From: Flaccisagitta enflata
Lineage: Eukaryota; Chaetognatha; Sagittoidea; Aphragmophora
Length of the DNA stretch: 64,000 nt
Direction of reading: 5' to 3'
Assembly: GCA_965153355.1 (NCBI GenBank)
Contig: OZ231127.1
Location: 46,190,001-46,254,000, forward strand
The notes beneath the pieces are model-generated. The model worked only from the letters and a program-made list of their open reading frames with translations, was not told the origin of the DNA and searched no databases. Shown here piece after piece: positions 55,669 to 64,000 of this stretch. The position numbers were made by a program, and so were the translations under genes. Within the stretch, counting starts at the first letter, position 1. Every line of letters begins with the position of its first letter.

Positions 55669-56397
55669 GGATGTGGAAGCGGTCGATTTTCATGCCACTT
55701 CCACCGCTTCCGCGTCCATTTTGCAGTTCAAATACTACCCGGTGATCAGCTGGAATTGAGTAAATGTATGATGCTATTACTCTTAAAATACAAAAGAAAA
55801 TTAGTTGGGGATGGTCTAGAATTAAAAAAAATTGCTGAACGTTTGCTTATCTAAAAAGAAATAGGCCTAAAACGTTAAAGAAACAGCCCTCTAGGTTATA
55901 TTTTAGTTTAAGTCGATGTGCAAAAGTGGCGCAGTTTTGCGCAGAATCCTTGTCTGATGTCAAGTTATTTCACTTATAGTGGAGACATATTAGGTATAAA
56001 ATTACGGTTTTCTTCAAAACTGGATTAAAAACTTGTCAATTTGGCACAAAAAAAACAGATTCAAGCTTGTCTCAATCAACAGATATACTCAAAACACCAT
56101 CGACATCTTGTAAAAGAAAAAAAAAGTCAATTGTCCAACTTTCTCCAATTTTGGCATTGATACCCATACATGTAAAAAAGCAACCACAGCCATTATTTGC
56201 AAGCCTTTTGGGCTACAATATTCATCTTTGGCTTAAAGTTAACGTTCATTTAATTTCTTTATGATGAGCCATTATCCACATTTCAAATATCAGCGGTTCA
56301 GTCCCAGCATCCAAAAAGATTTACTCAGTTCCGGCTGATCACCCGGTAGTAGCCATCCCACCGACCAAAATGGAAGCGGTCAATCGCTTCCACATCC
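55669..56397. mobile_element. Inverted-repeat element, ends GGATGTGGAAGCG
   Basis: The left arm (GGATGTGGAAGCGGTCGATT, ACTACCCGGTGATCAGCTGG, AATTGAGTAAAT) is mirrored on the right (ATTTACTCAGTTCCGGCTGA, TCACCCGGTAGTAG, CGCTTCCACATCC). The AT-rich interior has no gene. Confidence 0.65.
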
Positions 56398-56895
56398 ATG
56401 CAAACATGTTCTCAGTGTGCTGAATCAAATCGGTCGATAGAGCTGCCGAGCAGATGTAGGTTTCTGACAAGAACAGTTAAAAAAACTAAGTCTAAGGTAA
56501 TCCTTATGATAATTCTTGAATTTCAAAAAAAAAATCCTAATGTTCCCTGATCTTTTTCTTTCCTTAGAAAATGTAATGATTTAAATAATACCAACAAAGT
56601 GTCTTTTGAATTTCTTATGCAATTAGCAAAACAAATATTCAGAAAATACCTTAAACAACAGACACGTTTTTTTTTACTTATGAAGTTTTGCCAAATCTAA
56701 AAAAAATAATAATTTTTCAAAATGCATTGATGAATGTTTGATTTATTGATGAATGTTATGACAGTAAATGAGCGTCCTCTCTTTAATGTACTGCACCGTA
56801 CTGTACGTCTGTACCCCAATCGACGAGAAAAGCGCACTTTTGAAAGGTTAGATTTTCAAGTAGCAACAGCATTACCCATTCAGACCAGGTAACGC

Positions 56896-57086
56896 AGGGT
56901 TGCAATATCGTTACGGACCGGCGGGCAGAGGCATCCGACCCCATGTATATAACACCCACGCACACCCAAACACACATACACAAAAGCATCTAAAACGCTG
57001 GTTTTTAAACTGTTTGGCTGTGCTGATAGACCGAAGGACCGACGGACGGACAAAACCTCTGAAAGTGTCACTTGTCCGCGAGTAAA
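56896..57086 (+). mobile_element. Family A relative, diverged
   Basis: GTTACGGACCGGCGGGCAGA, a CACACCCAAACACACATACA insert, GACCGACGGACGGAC tract, CACTTGTCCGCGAGTAAAAA. Only GTCCG of the 3' arm still matches the anchor. Confidence 0.5.
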
Positions 57087-57139
57087 AATGAGTATCTTGC
57101 GATCCTCGATCGTGTTTGAGTATTTCTATCATTTGAACA

Positions 57140-57256
57140 AGTGATGCGGGGTCACAGTGTCGTTGCGGATGGGTTGGCAAAGGCTCAACTCCAATGTGAC
57201 GGACAGACCGACGGACGGACAAAGCCCCTTGAACAGTCGTGTGTCCGCAACTAAAA
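57140..57256 (+). mobile_element. Family A relative, short
   Basis: GTCGTTGCGGATGGGTTGGC, GACCGACGGACGGAC tract, CAGTCGTGTGTCCGCAACTA. TCCGCAAC still complements GTTGCGGA in the 5' anchor, although the local left arm (GTCGTGTG) no longer pairs. Confidence 0.55.
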
Positions 57257-57359
57257 TGATAGTAAAAAATGTTAATTTATACTCGTTTGATTAAAATCTT
57301 TACTTTAAACTTACCAAAATTCCTTGAAAATGAAACCTTTTACCGCACTACACAAACAG

Positions 57360-57471
57360 TGAATAGATCGCGGCAGTTAGCACGTAGAAGTCTCGAGAGA
57401 GCTTTAAATTATATACCAATTCACATGCACAAAAAGTACAAAAAAGAGATCGAAGTCACTTACTTCTTTAG
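57360..57471 (+). CDS. Candidate internal exon, unknown protein
   Basis: AG after CCGCACTACACAAAC and donor TTTAG|GTAATC, 112 nt, two-base entry, leaves two. NRSRQLARRSLERALNYIPI continues HMHKKYKKEIEVTYFF. Basic, helical, clearly protein-like. Phase is compatible with the exon-like segment at 61600. Confidence 0.4.
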
Positions 57472-57909
57472 GTAATCGAGAATAAAAAATGGCAAAACAT
57501 GGAAGAACCAAGAAACAAGGACGGATACAGGGCCTCCAATTTGAGGATGGTTGGCAGGGGCAGTTTTTAAAAACCAATATTATTATGGACGTACAAACGA
57601 ACAGACTAAGAAACGTATAGAGATGTCCGCAACTAGCATTTTGTCGTTTGGTCTGTTTGTCCACCTGTCGATCACATTTTTCTTCAAGTTTCAGTCCTCA
57701 AAGTCGGCTCATCAGTCTTTTGGTATATTACTGCCTTGCTGGAGTCATTTTAAGTTCCGAAAAGTCATATCGTAGTCCGGTTAGTTAACTCCCTTTTATC
57801 TATCTCATGAATCTCAAAAGTTACCTATAAAGTCGACTTTTCTATCTTCTCACTCCTTTTCTCCAACTCTTCTTCCTTTTTCCTCTCCCTCTCTTCTTTC
57901 CTATGCTCT

Positions 57910-58279
<370 letters not shown>

Positions 58280-59010
58280 ATCGACTTCCCTCTTAATTCC
58301 TTCCTTTCCTTTCTAAGCACCAGATTCCTTTTTTTTCTTAATCAGTTATCGCTCCTCCCACCATTTGATTTTTCTTCCTCTACTCTTTTTTCTCTCTCTT
58401 TCCTCTCATACTTCCTATACTCATACCTCCTATTTTTTCCTTCCTCTCCCCTCTCTAACATTCAGTCCAAAACATACAAAAATCGATATGCAAATACATA
58501 CATTCCGTCCGTCGGTCCATCTATCGGTCCGTCTATAAATCGGACCATTATGCCTCATGAAAAATCAGGTACAGAAGGTTCAGTGTTGTTTTAGCAATTT
58601 TACATCAACAGATTCCAATTCAAATTTCCACAGATGATCATTTTAATTGCTCATGGTAAATACACAGCTGATGGCTACAACCAAATTGTTAAAATTGTCC
58701 TCATGCTCTTCTCCCATCTTTTTAATGATTGACAGAACATTCTGCGGTTTCCAATATTTGACGGATTCACCTGAAAATGCATCCCAAATTAGATAAAAAA
58801 AAATCCTAATACATAATCACATTTAAAATTGCTCCCCCAGTTTTCTTTAATGTTCTTCCAATGGCACCGATTGGCACTGTATAAACAGAAAACGCAGTCT
58901 GTGGACAAATTCAGAAAATATCTCGTTAACTCTTGAATGAACCATCTTGGCGGAAAAAGATCTTTCATCACATTGTAATATCTTCATTGACTTCACTAGT
59001 TGTTAAAAAA

Positions 59011-59201
59011 AACAAGGCTGGATACACGGCTACCCTAGTCGCTTGCGGGTGGGCAGGAGCAATGCTGGAGAAGGTCACTAGGGCATCTGGGCAGGAGCCG
59101 TATGCTCAAAAAGCTCAAAAAAGTAAAAGGGAGACCGACCGACCAACCGACCGACGGACCGACATAGCGGGGTGTAGAGTCGCGTAGCACGCGACTAAAA
59201 A
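59011..59201 (+). mobile_element. Family A element, full length
   Basis: AACAAGGCTGGATACACGGC, TACCCT, anchor AGTCGCTTGC, GGGTGGGCAGGAGC, GACCGACCAACCGACC tract, AGTCGCGTAGCACGCGACTA. Nine of ten anchor positions match the 3' arm. Confidence 0.75.
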
Positions 59202-59546
59202 CTTGAAAAAAACAATAAATTTAGAACTACTTTGATCGTTTATTGCATTTCTGATAAATTTATTTGGTTTTGCAACTGATCATTATTAACAGAATAACAG
59301 ATGCAAGATTTTTTCCGCCACGTTAATGAAGTTAGAATAATCTATCATCCATTTTGCTTTGTCTTTTTTAACTTTAAATCTATTTTAATTCAATTGTTGA
59401 CTACTAACAAAATCGCCGTGACAAAATTTGGAAATTATGTTTCGTTGAGACTCTCAGTTTACTGTATATGATTGACCAGCTTTATAATTCCGAATATAAC
59501 AGATCTACTTTTCTTTTTGACTCACTGTATGCTATTGTGGGCGTTT

Positions 59547-59723
59547 TCAAATACGCTGATTGTCTCTGCCAAAATGTTCAATATGCAGATTGACGAGATG
59601 CAGCGCTGATTCTTGGTGCTGCAGCGAAGGCGGGACTCCCGTGTTGTTGGCGATCTTCCAAGCTTCTTCCTCGCGCCGAGTTTCCTGTATGAATCCCTCA
59701 ACGTCGCCGCCGTTCTCCATCAC
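59547..59723 (-). CDS. Terminal exon, single-pass membrane protein (gene 3)
   Basis: Acceptor CATAACTGCAATTGCAG, phase 0, 58 codons then TGA. VMENGGDVEGFIQETRREEE, AWKIANNTGVPPSLQHQESA and LHLVNLHIEHFGRDNQRI form a hydrophilic cytoplasmic tail. GC content is well above the flanks. It joins seamlessly to the exon at 60092-60177 (DEIIEE then VMENGGD). Function not recognised. Confidence 0.6.
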   Translation of the reverse strand: MMENGGDVEGFIQETRREEEAWKIANNTGVPPSLQHQESALHLVNLHIEHFGRDNQRI

Positions 59724-59781
59724 CTGCAATTGCAGTTATGTCACACGTCACATTCTAACCTTTAAGCGTTTCTTATTTTCA

Positions 59782-59973
59782 AGTCGCGACTCTATAACCC
59801 ACTAGGTCTGTCGGCCGGTCTGTCCGTCTATTGGTCGGTAACACTTTGCGTTTTTTGAGCGGTTGTTAATTGTTGCGTCAATAATCTCGCCCAAATAGTC
59901 GATAAACTTGTCTATTCTAGCACAACACTTGCTCACCCACACGCGACTTGGAGAGCCTAGTATCCAACCTTGG
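59782..59973 (-). mobile_element. Family A element in gene 3 intron
   Basis: Minus strand CCAAGGTTGGATACTAGGCT, anchor AGTCGCGTGT, GGGTGAGC, long unique middle, GACC tract, AGTCGCGACTTG. The 3' hairpin has lost its loop and collapsed to the palindrome AGTCGCGACT. Confidence 0.6.
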
Positions 59974-60091
59974 CTCTTTGACTGATGGGGTGCAATGGCT
60001 AATATCTTCCAGAATGAGGGCAAGTGGTGATGAATAGAAAAATGTCCTGCCTTGCCATAACATCATTTCCCATACTATATAGATGAATCAC

Positions 60092-60177
60092 CTCTTCAAT
60101 AATCTCGTCACGCCGACGTTGATATCGCTGTCGAATGAACAATCCAGCGATGATGAGAACCAGAGTGCAGATGATAC
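60092..60177 (-). CDS. Internal exon with transmembrane segment (gene 3)
   Basis: 86 nt, acceptor ATGACTTTGTTTTAAAAG, donor GAAGAG|GTGATT, two-base entry, phase 0 exit. IICTLVLIIAGLFI is a membrane helix followed by the basic stop-transfer RQRYQRRRDEIIEE. The basic flank faces the C-terminal tail, so a type I topology is likely. Upstream exons were not found in the window. Confidence 0.6.
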
Positions 60178-60216
60178 CTTTTAAAACAAAGTCATATGAA
60201 AGGATTCGAGCAAAAA

Positions 60217-60243
60217 CTTCTTCTTCTTCTTCTTCTTCTGCTG

Positions 60244-60274
<31 letters not shown>

Positions 60275-60340
60275 TTCTTCTTCTTCTTCTTCTTCTTCTT
60301 CTTCTTCTTCTTCTTCTTCTTCTTCTTCTTTTTCTTCTTC
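60217..60340. repeat. TTC microsatellite
   Basis: About 35 TTC units with CTG/CTC interruptions, ending next to a family B element. Confidence 0.95.
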
Positions 60341-60349
60341 TCCCTTTTT

Positions 60350-60656
60350 GGGCAGCGGCCCCAAAGGGCCGATGTCCTGTAGGACACAGGGGTGAATTTC
60401 CAGACGACCTTACGTCTGTCCGTACATCCAGACATACGCCCCCCCCCCAAAGCTTCTCGAGCCTCAAATTCCCATTGAATAACATGGTAAAGGCCTCAAA
60501 TATGCCCTCTCAGGACGTCTGGAAATTAACCCCTGTGTCCTACAGGACATCGGCTCTTTGGGGCTGCTGCCCTGCTCTCACTCCAATTTTTCAGCTAATC
60601 ACTCCAAGCAGGGCATCGGGTACCGCTGAGCATGTGCGATCCATGGCTGACTTGTT
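60350..60656. mobile_element. Family B element, compact
   Basis: GGGCAGCGGCCCCAAAGGG and GATGTCCTGTAGGACACAGG at left. TGTGTCCTACAGGACATCGG and CTCTTTGGGGCTGCTGCCC at right. Then the outer hairpin and GGTACCGCTGAGCATGTGCG. The shortest copy, so a good reference for the family. Confidence 0.7.
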
Positions 60657-60758
60657 CTATTTCCTCTTCTGTATCTCTGCTATTGTCTTTTAACGTTTAA
60701 AATTCCCATTTTAGTTATGTGTCAGCGATCTTATGTCCATCAGTCGATCCACTTTTTT

Positions 60759-61206
60759 GGGCAGTGGCCCCAAAGGGGTCGATGACCTATGCTTTCACAC
60801 ATATGGGGAATTTTCTCCTTCTCCTCCTCCGTCCGTACCCCTCCCCAGTTTTGAGACCCAAATCCCAGTCTTGTGGCCCAAATCCTATTCTAAAGGCCCA
60901 AATCCTATTCTAAAGGCCCAAATCCTAGCCTCAAGGCCCAAATCCCAGCGTTGAGGCCCATATCTCATCATTGAGGCCCATATCTCATCCTTTAGGCTCA
61001 AATCCCAGCCGTGAGGCCTAAATCTAAGCCTCAAGGTTCATGTCCCAGCCTGACGGATGGATGGACGGACGAACGAACAAACAAAAGTCCCCCTGTGTTC
61101 TACAGGACTTTGTCCCCTTTGGAGCTGCTGCCCTGCTCCCATTCACAATTATGCAAAGCAGGGCAATGGGTATTGCTGACGACATATTGCCCTTAGGCGA
61201 CCTGTT
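60759..61206. mobile_element. Family B element with minisatellite core
   Basis: GGGCAGTGGCCCCAAAGGGG, TCGATGACCTATGCTTTCAC, minisatellite GCCCAAATCCTATTCTAAAG, GATGGATGGACGGACGAACG tract, then CCCTGTGTTCTACAGGACTT and TTGGAGCTGCTGCCC. Confidence 0.65.
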
Positions 61207-61319
61207 TTACAGTGAGAACATGAACAACTTGACAGGGTTAGCTACAGGGCATTACAACAATAAAACAACCTAAACGAGCGTGGATTGGCTAGGGAAGTAA
61301 CGCTCATAAAAGCACGGTT

Positions 61320-61565
61320 TGGTACACTTGTACAAGCATCTGTCGATCTTTTGTTTTTAAGACTTTTTAAGGGTTTTTTTAAAATCAGGGTTAGGGGTGG
61401 GTTAAGGGTTAGGGTTAGGGTTGGGGATAGTTTTAGGGTTAGGGTTAGGGACAAGGTTTGCTTTAGGGCTAAGTGTTGGCTGGGTTTTATGCATTACGAC
61501 CCGAATATATTCGAATTTAATTCGCTCTGGCGGAGGATTCTGAAAGAAAAACAAAATCGTGCAGA
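61320..61565. repeat. Dispersed repeat with TTAGGG-like core (copy 2)
   Basis: Same order as 28845-29098: TTTTGTTTTTAAGACTTTTT, TTAGGGTTAGGGTTGGGGAT, GGGCTAAGTGTTGGCTGGG, CTCTGGCGGAGGATTCTGAA, AACAAAATCGTGCAG. Confidence 0.75.
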
Positions 61566-61599
61566 GACTCAATCAGCAGCTCCCATGGTTTTTACCTAG

Positions 61600-61975
61600 G
61601 TCAGAAAGCAGACCAGAAAACAGGTTTAAAGGGTCAACCATTTTCCAACCTTATTTTGATAAAAAAAAATTGTTTTTTCTTTCAAAAAATGTTGTGGACA
61701 TGTCGTTTGGTTGCATATTACTTATTAGAACAGACTTAGATCCTTCGATAGACACTAGATATACTGTACAGGACAACAAAGCTGTAAAAACCTCATCAAA
61801 ATCGTCATTTGATGTGACAATTTGTTTCTCAGTTGCTTACATAGACGATGATAACGCAATTAAAAAATCAGATCATAGTCATTTTCTCTTTTTATACCCC
61901 CTGAGTAACCTTTCACGATATGCCAAAAATTTTCGCCAAGATTTTCTCCCCCTCCAACTATGGAAATACACTTAA
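61600..61975 (+). CDS. Candidate terminal exon, unknown protein
   Basis: Acceptor ATGGTTTTTACCTAG, one-base entry, 124 codons then TAA. SFGCILLIRTDLDPSIDTRY, SFDVTICFSVAYIDDDNAIK and RYAKNFRQDFLPLQLWKYT look protein-like. AT-rich, so chance is not excluded. The phase accepts the two bases left by 57471. It overlaps the edge of a dispersed repeat at its 5' side. Confidence 0.35.
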
Positions 61976-62865
61976 TTCATTGAAAAGGTCATGTGACAAA
62001 TGAAAACTAAGAAATTTGGAACTTAGTTTTTCTCGGCTTAATAACCATTCTTCCCGTCCTCCGATTAAGTTGAGATTTTAGGACAAGATAATGTATTAAC
62101 TTAGGTTGTTCCATGTCAAATTTCAAATTATTTGGCCAATATTAAGTGGGGTTTTGATGTCATTTTGTGTAATTTTCAAGCAAATTTCAGATTTTCGAAA
62201 AAAACATCTATTGAGCGGGAAATTGCCGATCTTGAGATAGGATGATTTTTTTGCATAAACTAAAACATACATTCCTTAAGAATCAATTTTTGGAGGTCTG
62301 TATGTGCTTGGATTTTGCAATATTTCAATTTCTATGCAAAACGGAAATTTCCTGTGAAGACTGTCAAGTAGTAAAAAGAAGACAACTTTTTTGCACTTAG
62401 TGTAAACAACAGACATTATGTTAGGCCCCCATATTCGTAGGGGAGGGCCGGCTTGCAATTTAATTGGTTCTTTGTGGTATTGAAAAGTTATTTCAGGTCT
62501 TGTTGATGATTTTCTACCTTCCCTGGAGTAACAGATTTGGTTTTACCATCATGGGTAAAAGGTGATTTCTGGGAAAATGTCCAACTTTGGCCTCAAAATA
62601 AGAAAACTTTGCCTAACCATGTATTTTGCATTGGTTTTTGTTTTTTTAGTGTCCTTATACATAACTAGACCATATTGAAAGGGAGTTATGACCCATATGA
62701 AGATTTCATCATTTAGACCTTCTGAACGCCTATATCGGCTCCTTCCTTTGCACTGTGTCCTAGCTTAATCAACCTTTTGTCAAGAACTGCTCGTTTTGGT
62801 ACTCAAAGAAAAAAAACTGAGGGGCAGGGGCAGTACTGACCAAAATCCAGTTTTCACATTTTTAG

Positions 62866-62968
62866 ATTACCCGATATTTAGACCAAATGATATCGCTTTA
62901 GATCAGATCTTTCAAATTACCTACTGCCAGAATCGTGGATTCCAATCCATCGAGAAGATCATCACCAG
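62866..62968 (+). CDS. Candidate internal exon, unknown protein
   Basis: Acceptor CAGTTTTCACATTTTTAG and donor ACCAG|GTATGG, 103 nt open. YPIFRPNDIALDQIFQITYC continues QNRGFQSIEKIITR. Two-base entry, leaves two. Both splice signals are good. No domain recognised. Confidence 0.4.
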
Positions 62969-63094
62969 GTATGGATCGCCTAAATGGAGAAAAGGAAAAA
63001 TGTCATCACTGAAATGTCCAAATAGGACAATTTTTTTTAGATAAAAATATATAGTTCTATCCCGCAATAACAGATCACAAGTGACTGGCACATA

Positions 63095-63843
63095 CAGTGG
63101 GGTTTGTGGAATAACAGCCTAAACTGGAGGAAGGTATTTAAGCGTCTTAATTTCATTTGACAAACTTGATATTTGAAATACCAGTAATGGCGGCTGTCGC
63201 CGTGAGGAAAAAAGTCGTAAGTGTTGGCCACTCTCCATCAGGTGTTGGACCTCAGTCATTGCAACATTTTTTTTATTGCAGCTTTGGTTTTGTTTGATCA
63301 TCTATCTTTCTCTTTGTCTGTTTGTCTCTCTGGCTCTCAACTCTCTTTCTATGTCTTTTTTTAAGCTGCTTTATCTAGCTCTTGTGTTCTCTCTCTTTCA
63401 TGCTCTCTCTATTTCTTCTTCTGAACATTTATAACAACTAGAATATCAATATTTTGACAAATATTGTTAGGGAACATTGCTCAGAATTAAATTTGCTACA
63501 ATTTTCCCACAGTATGTCCTGTAAGAATATTGCTCGTTTAGCCGTTGCTAGGGAGCATCATTTAGCGGTTGCTAGGTGTGATGCCCCCTAGCAACGGCCA
63601 AACGAGCAATATTCTTACAGAACATACTGTGGGAAAGTTGTAGCAAATTTAATTTTGAGCGATGTTCCCTGACAATATTTCTCAAAATATTGATATTTTA
63701 GCGGTTATAAATGTTTGAAAAAATAATTTTGGTTTCCATAGCAACCAAAAAACTCAGGGACAAAAGCATCGAGTGAACAACTTATATTTCAAATATCAAG
63801 TTTGTCAAATGAAATTAAGACAGTTATTCCACGAACCCCACTG
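63095..63843. mobile_element. Palindromic MITE, second copy with replaced segment
   Basis: CAGTGGGGTTTGTGGAATAA to the inverse at 63843, TA on both sides. The right arm and core match 54562-55132. In the left arm about 63182-63427 is replaced by a GGCGGCTGTCGCCGTGAGGA module and CT-rich sequence. Confidence 0.8.
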
Positions 63844-63897
63844 TATTAGATTTCAATAAATAGTGCTAAAAAATTGCTAATATCAAAAATATAAAAA

Positions 63898-64000
63898 AAC
63901 AAAGCCGGATAAATGGCCAATAAGTAGTTGGTAGCAGTATTGCGAGTAGGCAGGGGCAGTAGTACGGGTGGGCAGGGGCTTTTTGGGAGGTGGGCGGGAG
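63898..64000 (+). mobile_element. Family A element, cut by window end
   Basis: AACAAAGCCGGATAAATGGC, then three G-rich runs (GTAGGCAGGGGCAG, GGGTGGGCAGGGGC, GGTGGGCGGGAG). The 3' half lies outside the window. Confidence 0.5.

Overview
This window looks like a repeat-saturated, AT-rich nuclear locus from an invertebrate animal. Evidence for that: introns with GT/AG splice signals, a clarin-family membrane-protein gene (a metazoan family), a BEL/Pao-type LTR retrotransposon, a Penelope-like reverse transcriptase, hAT- and mariner-type elements, and very dense microsatellites. There are no operons, bacterial promoters, CRISPR arrays or recognisable tRNA/rRNA genes. The phylum cannot be fixed from the sequence.

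Layout. 0-4 kb: microsatellites, a 222-bp inverted-repeat element, and two phase-compatible exons of an unknown acidic protein. 4-11.5 kb: two large foldback structures packed with minisatellites and CA/TG repeats. 12-15 kb: dispersed repeats and low complexity. 15.5-19.2 kb: a segmental tandem duplication around a 21-bp minisatellite. 19.6-27.4 kb: further candidate exons, and a 5,674-bp LTR retrotransposon with apparently identical 495-bp LTRs, a TGTTT target duplication, an intact 626-residue Gag on the minus strand and no pol. 27.5-33 kb: tandem repeats, a MITE, a telomere-like dispersed repeat, a small plus-strand candidate gene and foldback elements. 33.5-42 kb: a five-exon clarin-like gene on the minus strand whose introns hold a mariner-type palindrome, a 2.6-kb hAT-type insertion and many short elements. 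43-49 kb: a hAT-type element with a perfect 8-bp target duplication, and long purine/pyrimidine tracts. 50-54 kb: a minus-strand Penelope-like reverse transcriptase split by a mariner-type element that itself carries a family A element. 54-64 kb: two palindromic MITEs, dispersed repeats, the last two exons of a minus-strand single-pass membrane protein, and several plus-strand exon-like segments.

The most unusual system is a family of short dispersed elements, here called family A, with about 20 full or partial copies in 64 kb on both strands. A full copy runs from a 5' hairpin (AACAAGGCCGGATACACGGC), through a 10-nt anchor and a G-rich run (GGGTGGGCAGGGG), to a GGAC/GACC tetranucleotide tract and a 3' hairpin ending CTAAAAA. 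The anchor differs between subfamilies (AGTCGCGTGC, AGTTGCGGAC, AGTCGCGGAC, AGGTGCGAC). In well-preserved copies the 3' arm is the matching reverse complement, so the 5' and 3' ends covary. Family B is a second structured family, with GGGCAGCGGCCCCAAAGGG ends, its own hairpins and minisatellite cores; it shares the GGAC-type tract.

Exon calls come from reading splice signals, phases and protein-like translations by eye. The clarin gene is the best supported. The other host exons are candidates.
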